Assembly: GCF_014490785.1 (NCBI RefSeq)
Contig: NZ_CP051488.1
Span: forward strand, 2,294,001-2,358,000
Direction: 5' to 3'
Source: Kosakonia sp. SMBL-WEM22
Lineage (GTDB): Bacteria; Pseudomonadota; Gammaproteobacteria; Enterobacterales; Enterobacteriaceae
DNA length: 64,000 bases
Notes under the pieces: generated by a model
The model's database searches: none
Told to the model about the DNA's origin: nothing
Seen by the model: only the letters and a program-made list of their open reading frames with translations
Translations under genes and position numbers: made by a program
Shown here: positions 8,345-17,359 of the stretch, piece after piece
How positions within the stretch are numbered: the stretch's first letter is position 1
Layout: every line of letters starts with the position of its first letter

Positions 8345-8376
8345 GGTCACACTTTTTTCTGACAAAAAAGGTGACC
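8345..8376. repeat. Inverted repeat between rspR and ydfZ
   Basis: GGTCAC-A-CTTTTTT and AAAAAAG-GTGACC face each other around a CTGAC loop, giving a 13-bp stem with one bulge. It adjoins the FNR box and lies just after rspR. It could terminate rspR or serve as an operator; the sequence alone does not decide. Confidence 0.5.
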
Positions 8377-8397
8377 TGATGAGAGAGAGGAGGATGA

Positions 8398-9084
8398 CTA
8401 CTCTTCGCTAAACCAGTCGCGATTCTCCTGGCGAATGGTTTTAACCGACTCGCTGATCTCCTGCAAATGCAGCGTCATCGCATGCTCAACCGCGTCGGCA
8501 TCGCGTTTTTCCAGCGCCTCGAAAATGGCCTGGTGCTGGCGCAGCAGCATCTCTGGGGGGGAGACGTGATCGAGGCTCATATAGCGCACACGGTCAATCG
8601 TTGCCTTGATGTTTTCAATCGTATCCCACGCCAGCTGGCAATCAGCAATTAGCGCCAGCTTGTGGTGGAATGCATCATCCAGTTCAAAGAAATCGTTCAG
8701 TTGCTTGCGCTCAATGGCGATCCGCTGCTGGTGGAGATTCTGCTCAAGCTGATAACAGGCGCTGTCATCAATCATCTGCGCGGCGCGGCGGGCCACGGCG
8801 CACTCTATCGCCTGACGGACAAAGCAGCCGTTGCGCACTTGTGTTAGCGAAATTTTATTCACGTAGCTTCCGCGCTGGGGGCGGATCTGAATCAAGCCGT
8901 TTTCCGCGAGCTTGATAAATGCTTCACGCACCGGCTGGCGCGAGACGTCAAAACGCACCGACACCTCTTTTTCAGAGAGCGGCGTGCCCGGTGGGATCAG
9001 GCAGTGGACAATATCCCGTCGCAGGATGCTGTAGATCTGTTGATTAACGGGTTGCGTAGGGTTGAGTTGCGTTTCGACGGCCAT
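8398..9084 (-). CDS. rspR: GntR/FadR-subfamily regulator RspR (YdfH)
   Basis: A 228-residue transcription factor. It has an N-terminal winged helix (KEVSVRFDVSRQPVREAFIKLAENGLI near residues 38-66) and a C-terminal all-helical FCD ligand-binding domain. It matches E. coli RspR/YdfH nearly end to end; that protein represses the rspAB operon. It lies divergently beyond ydfZ from the rspB-ydfJ-ydfI genes, its likely targets. The ligand is probably a sugar acid (inference). Confidence 0.93.
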   Translation of the reverse strand: MAVETQLNPTQPVNQQIYSILRRDIVHCLIPPGTPLSEKEVSVRFDVSRQPVREAFIKLAENGLIQIRPQRGSYVNKISLTQVRNGCFVRQAIECAVARRAAQMIDDSACYQLEQNLHQQRIAIERKQLNDFFELDDAFHHKLALIADCQLAWDTIENIKATIDRVRYMSLDHVSPPEMLLRQHQAIFEALEKRDADAVEHAMTLHLQEISESVKTIRQENRDWFSEE

Positions 9085-9173
9085 TCGCTCTGACTTTTTA
9101 AAGGGTTAACCCGGCTACCATACCATTGTTTCTGCATACATCCCAGACCCGGCCCGCAGGCCGGGAGGAAGCA

Positions 9174-9923
9174 TCAGCTCTGGCGGTGCACGCTCAGACC
9201 GGCGTAGCTCTGGCTGACCGGCATCATCTCAAGTGTGTTGATATTGACGTGCTTAGGTAGTGTCGCCACCCACCATACCGCTTCAGTCACATCTTCTGCA
9301 CTCAACGCAGTCGTGTTTTCATAGGTTTTATTCGCTTTATCGTCATCGCCTTTAAAACGCACATTAGAGAACTCGGTGCCGCCAACCAGGCCCGGCTCGA
9401 TATTGGTGACACGCACCGCGGTACCGCTCAGATCGGTGCGCAGGTTGAGGCTGAACTGGCGCACAAAGGCTTTGCTTGCGCCATAGACGTTGCCACCCGC
9501 GTAAGGCCAGCTTCCGGCCGTAGAGCCAAGATTGATGATATGACCGCGATTGCGCTCGACCATACCCGGCAGCACGGCGCGGGTCATATAGACCAGGCCT
9601 TTGTTGTTGGTGTCGATCATCGTCTCCCAGTCATCCACGTTGGCTTTGTGCGCAGGCTCCATGCCCAACGCCAGCCCGGCGTTATTGACCAGTACATCAA
9701 TCTCGCGCCATTGCGCGGGCAGAGAAGCGATAAACTCGTCGATAGCTGCGCGGTTACGTACGTCCAACTGGGCGGTGTAAAGATTCTCGCCAAGCTCCTC
9801 TTTCAACTCTTGCAACCGCTCCTGACGGCGACCAGTGGCGATCACATGGTGACCATTTTGGATAAAACGGCGAGTAATGCTCTCGCCGAACCCTGCGGTT
9901 GCTCCGGTAACAAGAATAATCAT
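9174..9923 (-). CDS. ydfG: NADP-dependent 3-hydroxy acid dehydrogenase YdfG
   Basis: A 249-residue short-chain dehydrogenase. It has the N-terminal TGATAGFG cofactor motif, NNAGLALG, the catalytic serine in GSTAGSW and YGASK (Tyr-x3-Lys). E. coli YdfG oxidises L-allo-threonine, L-serine and 3-hydroxypropionate, and reduces malonic semialdehyde in the Rut pathway. Start at ATG 9923 follows AAAGAG and fits the family N-terminus MIILVTG. Confidence 0.95.
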   Translation of the reverse strand: MIILVTGATAGFGESITRRFIQNGHHVIATGRRQERLQELKEELGENLYTAQLDVRNRAAIDEFIASLPAQWREIDVLVNNAGLALGMEPAHKANVDDWETMIDTNNKGLVYMTRAVLPGMVERNRGHIINLGSTAGSWPYAGGNVYGASKAFVRQFSLNLRTDLSGTAVRVTNIEPGLVGGTEFSNVRFKGDDDKANKTYENTTALSAEDVTEAVWWVATLPKHVNINTLEMMPVSQSYAGLSVHRQS

Positions 9924-10108
9924 CTCTTTGTTCCTCAACGATTTTTGTGATGTCGTCACATAGCATGCACCGCACAAAGGCGGCAATACAAGTATTGACT
10001 GTTAAAGAGTGTGGCAAAAATTGGTGGCTTGCGTAGGGGTGAGAAAGGATTGCGTCGCGCGCGGTGGATGCCTACTCTGAGGAGACTTACCGCATTCAGG
10101 AGATAACC

Positions 10109-12154
10109 ATGCCGGTCTCTAATCCCTTTTTTACTGCAAGCCCGCTGCCATATCAGGCACCGCCCTTCGATCTTATCGAGCAGGAGCACTATCGCCCGGC
10201 CTTTGATGAAGGAGTGCGGCAAAAACGCGACGAGATCGCGGCGATCGCACAAAACAGCGCCCCAGCGGACTTCGACAACACCATCCTGGCGCTGGAGCAG
10301 AGCGGAGCCTTGCTCACTTACGTGACCAGCGTTTTTTTCGCCATGACCTCGGCGGACACCAATGATTTCCTCCAGCAGCTCGACGAAGCCTTCTCCACAG
10401 AGTTAGCGGAGCTCGCCAACGATATTTATCTTGATGAACAGCTGTTTGACCGCGTTGAAGCGGTATGGAAAAGCCTTGATACTGCCAGCCTCGACGCAGA
10501 ATCGGCTCGCCTGGTTGAGGTAACCTATCAGCGCTTTGTGCTGGCGGGCGCGATGCTGGATGAGCAGGATAAAGCGACGCTGAAAGCCCTTAATACCGAA
10601 GCGGCCTCGCTGATTAGCCAGTTCAACCAGCGCCTGCTGGCAGCGGATAAAGCAGGCGGCCTGGTGGTGGAGGATGTGCGCCAGCTCGACGGCATGTGCG
10701 CTGAAGAGATTGAGCATGCCGCCGAGGCGGCAAAAGCCAAAGGTCTGGAAAACCGCTGGCTGATAACGCTGCTGAATACCACTCAACAGCCGGCGCTGGC
10801 CGTGCTGCGCGATCGCCAGACGCGTGAAGATTTGTTTAAAGCCAGTTGGCTACGTACCGAGCGCAACGATGGCAACGACACGCGCGCGCTGGTGCTGCGT
10901 CTGGCAGAGCTAAGGGCGCAACAGGCGCACCTGCTTGGTTTTGATGATTTCGCCAGCTGGAAGATTGCCGATCAGATGGCGGGTACACCGCAGGCGGCGC
11001 TGGAATTTATGCGCAATATCGCACCGGCTGCCCGTGCGCGCGCCGAGCGTGAGCTGGCAGATATTCAACAGGTTATTTATAACCAGCAGGGTGGATTCAC
11101 CGCACAAGCCTGGGATTGGGCCTTCTATGCGGAACAGGTTCGCATGGCGAAATACGATCTCGACGAAACGCAGATTAAACCCTATTTCGCGTTGAACACG
11201 GTATTAACGGAAGGGGTATTCTGGGCGGCAAACCAGCTGTTTGGCATCTGCTTCAAGGAACGGTTTGATATCCCCGTTTATCATCCGGATGTGCGGGTAT
11301 GGGAGATTTTTGACGCCGATGACCGCGGGCTGGCGCTGTTTTATGGCGACTTTTTTGCCCGCGACTCTAAAAGCGGCGGTGCATGGATGGGTAATTTTAT
11401 CGAGCAGTCGACGCTCAATGGGACGCAGCCTGTTATCTACAACGTCTGTAACTATCAGAAACCGGCCAATGGTCAGCCTGCGCTGCTCTCATGGGATGAA
11501 GTGATTACGACTTTCCACGAGTTTGGTCATACGCTGCACGGGCTATTCGCCAGCCAGCGTTACGCCAGCCTCTCCGGAACCAATACACCGCGCGATTTTG
11601 TTGAGTTCCCGTCGCAGATCAACGAGCACTGGGCCAGCCAGCCGCAGGTATTTGCCCATTACGCCCGCCACTACCAAAGCGGCGAGCCGATGCCGGATGC
11701 CCTGCGCGACAAGATGCTGCGCGCCACGCAGTTTAATAAAGGTTACGACATGACCGAGTTGCTGAGCGCAGCGCTGCTGGATATGAACTGGCATGGGCTG
11801 GCGGCGAATGCGCAAGTCAATGATGTAGCAAGCTTCGAAGCGCAGGCCATTGCCAAAGAGAAGCTCGATCTGGCCGCCGTACCGCCACGCTACCGCAGCA
11901 GCTATTTTTCCCATATCTTCGGCGGTGGCTACGCAGCGGGGTATTACGCCTATTTATGGACGCAAATGCTCGCCGATGACGGCTATCAGTGGTTCGTTGA
12001 GCAGGGCGGGTTAAGCCGTGAAAACGGACAGAAATTCCGCGACGCCATTCTGTCGCGCGGCAACAGCACGGATTTAGCTGAACTTTATCGCCAGTGGCGC
12101 GGGCACGATCCGCAGATCGAGCCGATGCTGAAAAACCGGGGATTGAGTGAGTAA
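10109..12154 (+). CDS. dcp: Peptidyl-dipeptidase Dcp
   Basis: A 681-residue zinc metallopeptidase of family M3 that removes C-terminal dipeptides from peptides in the cytoplasm/periplasm. The zinc motif HEFGH lies near residue 470 and is followed by the conserved FVEFPSQINEHW (third ligand Glu). Length and sequence match E. coli Dcp. Start ATG 10109 follows CAGGAG. Divergent from ydfG. Confidence 0.97.
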   Translation: MPVSNPFFTASPLPYQAPPFDLIEQEHYRPAFDEGVRQKRDEIAAIAQNSAPADFDNTILALEQSGALLTYVTSVFFAMTSADTNDFLQQLDEAFSTELAELANDIYLDEQLFDRVEAVWKSLDTASLDAESARLVEVTYQRFVLAGAMLDEQDKATLKALNTEAASLISQFNQRLLAADKAGGLVVEDVRQLDGMCAEEIEHAAEAAKAKGLENRWLITLLNTTQQPALAVLRDRQTREDLFKASWLRTERNDGNDTRALVLRLAELRAQQAHLLGFDDFASWKIADQMAGTPQAALEFMRNIAPAARARAERELADIQQVIYNQQGGFTAQAWDWAFYAEQVRMAKYDLDETQIKPYFALNTVLTEGVFWAANQLFGICFKERFDIPVYHPDVRVWEIFDADDRGLALFYGDFFARDSKSGGAWMGNFIEQSTLNGTQPVIYNVCNYQKPANGQPALLSWDEVITTFHEFGHTLHGLFASQRYASLSGTNTPRDFVEFPSQINEHWASQPQVFAHYARHYQSGEPMPDALRDKMLRATQFNKGYDMTELLSAALLDMNWHGLAANAQVNDVASFEAQAIAKEKLDLAAVPPRYRSSYFSHIFGGGYAAGYYAYLWTQMLADDGYQWFVEQGGLSRENGQKFRDAILSRGNSTDLAELYRQWRGHDPQIEPMLKNRGLSE

Positions 12155-12175
12155 GGCATTTGCAGGCAGTAACCG

Positions 12176-12200
12176 AACCGGGCGCGAGGCCCGGTTTTTT
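12176..12200 (+). terminator. Rho-independent terminator of dcp
   Basis: Stem AACCGGGC / GCCCGGTT with a five-base loop, followed by a run of six T, 22 bases after the dcp stop. Confidence 0.9.
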
Positions 12201-12389
12201 GTGCTCAAGCGGCCTCGGCCATCGTTTCAATTGAGCAGAGATTGCTCGCTGCCGTAAACCTGCATATGCATTGAGTTTTTACCTGTCGTTCGGTGAGTTT
12301 ATGCTACCTGCGTCATAGCGCTTATATGAGACAAAATTAGCCAGTTGTCAGAGATAAAGATCTAACCAACAAATACCAGATAGGGGCAC

Positions 12390-12731
12390 TCAATTCCCGG
12401 TTTTTTTGAAAGGATGCAAACAACAACGAAGGTACTCATCATCAATTGTTTCCTCCTCATGACTATTTGAATCAGGATATTGTTGCTGTTTGATTTTTTG
12501 CACAATGAGTTCCTGAGCATCAGGATTTTCTCGGTGATAAAATTCAGCCTCACGTTCATAGGTGTCGCTATTGACGAGAAGTTCGTCGAAGGCAGAGTTT
12601 ATTAATGTGCTGCCTGAGAATATCATTGAGCTGACATCTTCACACTCAAACTTCAAATAAAGTATCGCTTTTTTTAAGGCATTGATTTCGCCCTGACTTA
12701 GCATTACGGCTTTTTTCTTTAACTCATCCAC
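12390..12731 (-). CDS. Hypothetical acidic small protein (accessory island)
   Basis: 113 residues, not recognised. It is predicted mostly helical, with an N-terminal KKKAVMLSQGEINALKKAILYLKFE and a glutamate-rich middle; a CC pair sits near the C-terminus. Upstream AAGGAAAAA spacing fits translation from ATG 12731. AT-rich relative to dcp. In an island with likely immunity proteins, a toxin-neutralising role is possible but not shown. The 186 bases between the dcp terminator and this gene hold nothing I recognise. Confidence 0.6.
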   Translation of the reverse strand: MDELKKKAVMLSQGEINALKKAILYLKFECEDVSSMIFSGSTLINSAFDELLVNSDTYEREAEFYHRENPDAQELIVQKIKQQQYPDSNSHEEETIDDEYLRCCLHPFKKTGN

Positions 12732-12928
12732 AATGTTTTTTCCTTTGTCTGGTTTTGTTATTTAACTTTTACAAAAAAGCGTTCATCGCTGAATGATATA
12801 TCCCGCGTATTTTTACAGGGGTAGGGTGGCGCAAATGGAACTACTTGTCTCAACAGATATTGGATAAAAATGAAAGATTGCAAGCGTATCGCTCATAGTG
12901 ACTCGTATGCTGTTATATATCGCCGGGA

Positions 12929-13240
12929 TCACACGCGGCTTAACAAAAAAACCTTAGCTACCTTCTTAGGGCCTTCATAAATATCAAAACAACTGCTTTT
13001 TTTCATGCGTTCATGTGGGGCATTTTCAACCAGAAAGCGAACGCTACCTTCACTTACAAAGCTGTCATTTTTATCCGCTGGCATAAGCGTAGCTGTGAGT
13101 TCGAAAACAACGCTCCAGGCATTATTCTGCCATTCCTTATCTTCAGGAAATCTTGATACAGCAAAATACCGTCCAGCAGGGGGAGGGGCTTTTCTTCCGC
13201 CATCTCGAGCAGATATCCACTCAACCTTTACCTGATACAT
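12929..13240 (-). CDS. Hypothetical small protein (beta-rich, accessory island)
   Basis: 103 residues, family not recognised. Features are a basic/proline patch (GGRKAPPPAGRYFAVSRF) and a C-terminal strand-rich half ending in KVAKVFLLSRV. The pattern of a GRYFAV loop followed by beta strands recalls EF-Tu C-terminal-domain-like small proteins, but this is only an impression. AT-rich and separated by about 200 bases from its neighbours. Confidence 0.6.
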   Translation of the reverse strand: MYQVKVEWISARDGGRKAPPPAGRYFAVSRFPEDKEWQNNAWSVVFELTATLMPADKNDSFVSEGSVRFLVENAPHERMKKSSCFDIYEGPKKVAKVFLLSRV

Positions 13241-13350
13241 TCTTTCACACTCTTTTGTTTAATATCGTTAGCTGTTTATAGATATTCGTACCACAATTGT
13301 TCTTTTTTTTAGAAGGCATAAGCATTGCGAGTGAAATAATAGTCCGCTTT

Positions 13351-13680
13351 TCAGTATACGTCCCTGAATCCATGGCTTGTGGGATACTTTATAAAAAAAG
13401 ATATTTCTCTTTTATCTTTTATTACAACGCAAAAAATTCTTTCATTTGCTTTTTCTAGCCGCAAATCATAGGCTTGTATTTTTTCTTCTACTTCATCTAA
13501 AAGCGATAAAGCCATCTCGCTTAAAATTTCGTCATACTCACTGATGAGGTTATGTAAGGTTTCAGGGAAGGCAAACTCAAGGATGGTACCTTGGAAGAAA
13601 TGTTTAATGTCACAATGGTTTTCATATTCAATTGTGGCATAGACTTTATTGGTCCTGTAAGAAACAATGTGGTCAAGCAT
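13351..13680 (-). CDS. Hypothetical small protein, immunity-like size and composition
   Basis: 109 residues, not recognised. An N-terminal beta segment (VYATIEYENHCDIKHFF), a central FPETLHNLISEYDEILSEMA helix and an acidic LLDEVEEKIQAYDL helix suggest a compact alpha/beta protein like many toxin-immunity families. The ATG at 13680 lies 19 bases after the stop of the gene at 13700-14035 (minus strand), so the two are probably co-transcribed. Confidence 0.6.
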   Translation of the reverse strand: MLDHIVSYRTNKVYATIEYENHCDIKHFFQGTILEFAFPETLHNLISEYDEILSEMALSLLDEVEEKIQAYDLRLEKANERIFCVVIKDKREISFFIKYPTSHGFRDVY

Positions 13681-13699
13681 CCTTGAGCGCCTCTAAAGT

Positions 13700-14035
13700 C
13701 TATGACTGCTGTTCTTTAGCGATGATTTCGCGACACAGCTGTTGATGTTGATTGATCGCAGCTTTTTGTTGAGCGCTTAGCTTGTTCCAGCTGTTGACCA
13801 TTTGCTCGCCGAGTGCCGGAATATAGTGATTTTTACGTAACGCGTAGCCGGAATTCCCGTCCTCAACCATCTTTTCCATATCACGTAAGAATACCTGGGG
13901 ATCGGTGTGATCTATGGCGCAGAATACCGAGCGGTAATAGCCCTTCTCCTCTTCGCTATAATGAGGTGTCAGCCAGAAAGCTACAGCGCCAACCAGCGCA
14001 ACCAGTGGAATGATAAAGCGTAACGTTTTTAGCAT
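13700..14035 (-). CDS. Hypothetical membrane-anchored or exported small protein
   Basis: 111 residues with one N-terminal hydrophobic segment (FIIPLVALVGAVAFWL, about residues 7-22) that could be an uncleaved anchor. The rest is a hydrophilic, mainly helical domain with two cysteines (SVFCAI and QLCREI) that could pair outside the cytoplasm. Family not recognised. First gene of a pair with 13351-13680. Confidence 0.62.
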   Translation of the reverse strand: MLKTLRFIIPLVALVGAVAFWLTPHYSEEEKGYYRSVFCAIDHTDPQVFLRDMEKMVEDGNSGYALRKNHYIPALGEQMVNSWNKLSAQQKAAINQHQQLCREIIAKEQQS

Positions 14036-14450
14036 TGTTCAACTCTGCCATAAAAATTGAGGCGGTAGTTTATCTGAGGTCGAAAGAGGATGTAAAAGCC
14101 GGACCGGGTTAAAAGCATCATATGTTACATACTTTTTCATAACGTCCGTTAGCGACACGTCATCTGTATGCGTTGTCTAATGTGTGAGTTACAGGATGAC
14201 TCTCGTGCTAAATCATCAACCTTTTACTCAGGCCCGGCTATGATGGTAATTTATGCTTGACGTGATCGTGAATGATTGTCTTAAGGCTCCCTGTGCATCG
14301 GCGGGAAAGGTTATTATCCGAATCGATCACTAACATGCGAATGTGAGCATTATTACGGTTACTATGGCGCGATGTGTCTGTTCATATCAATCGTAAGGGC
14401 AGGTAGCTTACCTCGAACGAACGATTGTGCAACATCAAGAGGATAATAAA
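14036..14450. other. Non-coding gap between divergent island genes
   Basis: No convincing gene in about 415 bases. It contains one copy (14246-14285) of an imperfect repeat that recurs at 15093-15131 on the other side of the DUF1963-like gene. Promoters for the flanking divergent genes must lie here, but I cannot place them. Confidence 0.5.
14246..14285 (+). repeat. Imperfect direct repeat, left copy
   Basis: Shares a TGATCGTG-N2-TnAT-N2-TCTTAAG core and a preceding GTAAT with 15093-15131. The two copies bracket the gene at 14451-15014 and may mark the edges of an inserted cassette. Confidence 0.4.
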
Positions 14451-15014
14451 ATGCAAAACATCAATTTGCTCGCTAATATCGACAACACCGTTAAGGATAA
14501 TATCATCGGCAGAATAGGGGGGAATATACCTGAAAATTTCAATGAGAAACTTACTGAAATTGAAGGGCTGAATTTTTATGCTACTTTCCAGCATCCTGAA
14601 AAAATGGACTATATTTCTATTTTTGTACCGAAAAGTTACGATGAACTGCTCGAAAAAAACATGTATCCCGATTGTGGCATCAAGGTTTTCGTTCATCCTT
14701 GCGCCGATGAAAGCAACAACGAAGATTACACAATAGACTACATTAAGAAAACCAATATCAGTGGCTACAAAGAGAGCGGAGGAAATGATTATGGTTTTAT
14801 TACTAAAGCCAGCCAGGCAAAATTTATTCAGGATGAAGATTATTATTATCTGAACCTTAAGCGTGATGGATTCGTCTTTTTACTACAGCTTGATGAAGAT
14901 TTTTATCCGGAGGACTTGCTTGATGGGGATTATATATTTGGCTATGGCGCTCTGTACTTGTATCAGAGTACAAATGATGACAGCGTAATTGCCGGTTTTT
15001 GGCAAAGCTCTTAA
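14451..15014 (+). CDS. DUF1963/YwqG-like protein, probable immunity protein
   Basis: 187 residues. The C-terminal half has FVFLLQLDEDFYPED followed by YIFGYGALYLYQS and a final GFW, the order seen in DUF1963 (YwqG) proteins (LLQ-D-SD ... G-G-lyf-w). DUF1963 members often sit in polymorphic-toxin immunity arrays. The AGAGGAT Shine-Dalgarno precedes ATG 14451. It is strongly AT-rich and acidic. No toxin is encoded nearby, so neutralisation of incoming toxins is inference. Confidence 0.62.
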   Translation: MQNINLLANIDNTVKDNIIGRIGGNIPENFNEKLTEIEGLNFYATFQHPEKMDYISIFVPKSYDELLEKNMYPDCGIKVFVHPCADESNNEDYTIDYIKKTNISGYKESGGNDYGFITKASQAKFIQDEDYYYLNLKRDGFVFLLQLDEDFYPEDLLDGDYIFGYGALYLYQSTNDDSVIAGFWQSS

Positions 15015-15092
15015 AACAGAACCCTCAGCTCTCGCTTAGTATTCGAATACAGTACGCACCTTCGGTTGTTATTATTTGAATGTTATGCGGCA

Positions 15093-15131
15093 GTAATGTC
15101 ATTTTTAGATGATCGTGGGTAATCATCTTAA
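15093..15131 (+). repeat. Imperfect direct repeat, right copy
   Basis: Partner of 14246-14285 (TGATCGTG-GGTAATCATCTTAAG here). About 60% to 70% identical by eye over 40 bases. Confidence 0.4.
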
Positions 15132-15200
15132 GCGAATACTAAACGGACACTTTTTCAAGCAGCCTGAGGGTAATAGACTTATAGTGATATATTTTTCTCA

Positions 15201-15479
15201 TCAGGCATCCTCTTCAGCATACTTAATTAATCGTAAGCACTTTTCCTCAATCGTTGGCTCTTTGTCTAAAGATGATAGCCACCCCTTCAGAACGTCATTG
15301 GCGAGAAAGACCTCCAGAAAATATTCAGCTCCTGCCTTTGCGGCTTCATCTGGTACGCCTCCCTCATCAAGCTCAGTTGCGACAACTACAGCTGTACCAG
15401 GCTGCCATGGGCGCTTCGCGTAGATCGTTTTATCTTCATCAACACTCGTGAGGCTATTCACCAAATCATATAACGTCAT
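15201..15479 (-). CDS. Hypothetical acidic protein, possible immunity family
   Basis: 92 residues from ATG 15479 (preceded by AAGGGAAACAG); in-frame codons upstream lack a ribosome site. The protein begins MTLYDLVNSL, contains WQPGTAVVVATELDEGGVPDEA and ends with a helical FLANDVLKGWLSSL region. This layout (short N-terminal helix, central beta pair, YFLEVFL helix) resembles small DUF7716-type proteins found beside toxin systems; I hold that loosely. Confidence 0.6.
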   Translation of the reverse strand: MTLYDLVNSLTSVDEDKTIYAKRPWQPGTAVVVATELDEGGVPDEAAKAGAEYFLEVFLANDVLKGWLSSLDKEPTIEEKCLRLIKYAEEDA

Positions 15480-15960
15480 TCTGTTTCCCTTACGCCGCAT
15501 TTCTGTAGTAGTCATCAGGATGAGGATCCGTTGTTCCTGATTCATGCGGGGTATCAATTTTTATCAGTTAATATGTTTTTGGGGCAGGCCATCCAGTTTG
15601 TAAAAAGCATCTGCGCAGGCTACCGCCCCAGCTGTACACTACGGCCTGCTGGCGCTCTTCATCCTATGCATCTGACAGGCTGCTGGTATCACCTCATTGA
15701 CGCCGGTAAACACTCTCCCATTTGCTGTGCGCTCCCTGTGGGGCACTCTGCACTCTTTGTCAGATGTGATGGCTCAACCCCCTTTCTTAACAAAATGCGG
15801 TTGAACCACGGATGATGATACCTTTTTCGCCAGAAGGGATCATTACCGCTTCTTCTTGCGTCTTTTGCACTTCTGCTCAAAACAGGGTGTAGCGCATTAT
15901 ATCGGCCAAATAGTGTTCGGCTAGCACGCCTGTATTTGTCCATGCCGTTAAAGAACCATC
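15480..15960. other. Unassigned stretch in the island
   Basis: About 480 bases without a gene I can support. Two overlapping frames on opposite strands (roughly 15531-15815 and 15689-15943) are open, but the peptides are cysteine/proline-rich and look unlike real proteins. It may be the remains of a mobile element or a decayed gene. Confidence 0.4.
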
Positions 15961-16524
15961 TTAGCCATAAAAATAATCGAAGAAAGCGACAAAATTTTCA
16001 TCTCCAATGACAGGAGAGAGCGCGCGCTGCAGTTCTTCTGTAAACTCTTTTTTTATTTCATCGTTATCATCAAACACCTCGAAAATATTATAACGGCCGT
16101 ACACTAACTCAATTAAATTTGCCAGTGAGAGAATAAAGTCGGAGAGGCTGTCCGCGATTTTGAAGGGTTGTGCAACATCATAACTTGCATAGACAGGCGT
16201 GTTCTTCTGATCTACCACTGCTATAAGGGGTTTTCCGCCACCGTAATCATCCCCAATAACAAGATAATTGTCCGGAAGGGAACCATAACCGGCCTGAGAT
16301 TTTTCTAACGCATTGACGGAGTGAAGCTCTATGGGAGTCAATCCGGTTTCAATCACCACACCTTCTGGATTATATCTTTTATAAAAATAATCCAGCTCTT
16401 CAGAGCGCGGCAAGGAAGCCGGGAAAAGATTATTCAGCTCATTAACAGCATTGAAATGCCCCGTAAGGGCATACTTGCTGCAGACACTAACAAGTTTTTC
16501 AAATGCATTCTTAAGGTCATTCAT
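15961..16524 (-). CDS. SMI1/KNR4 (SUKH)-family immunity-type protein
   Basis: 187 residues. The central LPDNYLVIGDDYGGGKPLIAVVDQ near residues 92-115 and the later FKIADSLSDFILSLANL match the SUKH superfamily (lP..yl.igd.gGG... then a late SFxxFL helix). SUKH proteins are the commonest immunity proteins of contact-dependent and Rhs toxins and bind the toxin domain in the cytoplasm. Acidic and AT-rich. No partner toxin is in the window. Confidence 0.75.
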   Translation of the reverse strand: MNDLKNAFEKLVSVCSKYALTGHFNAVNELNNLFPASLPRSEELDYFYKRYNPEGVVIETGLTPIELHSVNALEKSQAGYGSLPDNYLVIGDDYGGGKPLIAVVDQKNTPVYASYDVAQPFKIADSLSDFILSLANLIELVYGRYNIFEVFDDNDEIKKEFTEELQRALSPVIGDENFVAFFDYFYG

Positions 16525-16708
16525 GCGTATCTTCCCTTTTGAATATCAATAGAGCGTAAATTTTTGTTGAACTGGCGGCCAGGCAGGCGATAGAGTCCTG
16601 GCAGCAGCGATATCGGCACTGCCAGTGATAAGAATGCTGCAGATGATGAGTCATTGCTGTCGTGCATGTTTAAAACTGCGCAACTTCATAAACATCATGA
16701 AAAGAGAG

Positions 16709-16939
16709 TTAAATCTTCGTTCCCATAATCCGGGATACAATCGCTTTAGCCGCATCAAGCTTCGCTTTTCCTGCTTCAGAATGGGTACCTGATTCGAATG
16801 TTTTGAAGTTACCTTCAATCTTTTCAACGGCTCTATCAACGAAGACTTGCGGCAGCTCAGAGAAGATGGACTGGAAAATGACTTCATAGGCTAAAGCGCG
16901 ACACTGCAGATCGTTAATCGTTTCTTCGGTTGTCTTCAT
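16709..16939 (-). CDS. Hypothetical helical small protein
   Basis: 76 residues; ATG 16939 has AAGGAG five bases upstream (a second ATG at 16942 is too close). All-helical by eye (TEETINDLQCRALAYEVIFQ, GKAKLDAAKAIVSRIMG). Family not recognised. The flanking 150-base gaps hold nothing I can identify. Confidence 0.6.
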   Translation of the reverse strand: MKTTEETINDLQCRALAYEVIFQSIFSELPQVFVDRAVEKIEGNFKTFESGTHSEAGKAKLDAAKAIVSRIMGTKI

Positions 16940-17359
16940 CATCTCTCCTTAAGAAATGCTTTGATACATCATATCGATTGGTTGAAAAACGTTCTGTTGA
17001 GACTACCTGAATGAGTTAACGCCACGCGAGGTGTCTAAAACGGCCAAGCCGTTTCTGAAAACGATTAACCCTGAACGGTACAGTCCACAGCCGTTTCGTG
17101 AAAAGGCGCTAAACCCTGACCTGTCCGGTTTGCCCCCGTCAGCGTTTGCGAATGTTTCCTGTAACCTTTATCGACCGGGAAACCTTTATTCTTTATCAAA
17201 AATTGAAATGGCGGCATTCAACGCGCTTCACGGCAATACCATGGGGGCGAAACCGTCTTATTTACTTTGCACTGCTGCTTTGCGATAAGCGCTTATGCTT
17301 TAAAAAGTTACATAACCCGTGCGAGCATTGACCGATCTCCTTTCGCTTAATAACGTTAA
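16940..17359. other. Non-coding gap, candidate sRNA promoter at its end
   Basis: A GTG-started frame at 17031-17288 is open but lacks a ribosome-binding site and looks like chance. At the right end TTGACC (17328-17333), a 17-base spacer and TAACGT (17351-17356) form a plausible sigma-70 promoter for the RNA at 17360-17516. Confidence 0.45.

Noticed and set aside
15531..15943. Two overlapping open frames on opposite strands
   Set aside because: Neither has a credible start region or protein-like composition; left as unassigned sequence.
17031..17288. 85-codon frame starting with GTG
   Set aside because: No Shine-Dalgarno sequence, no recognisable motif, and the peptide looks like translated non-coding DNA.
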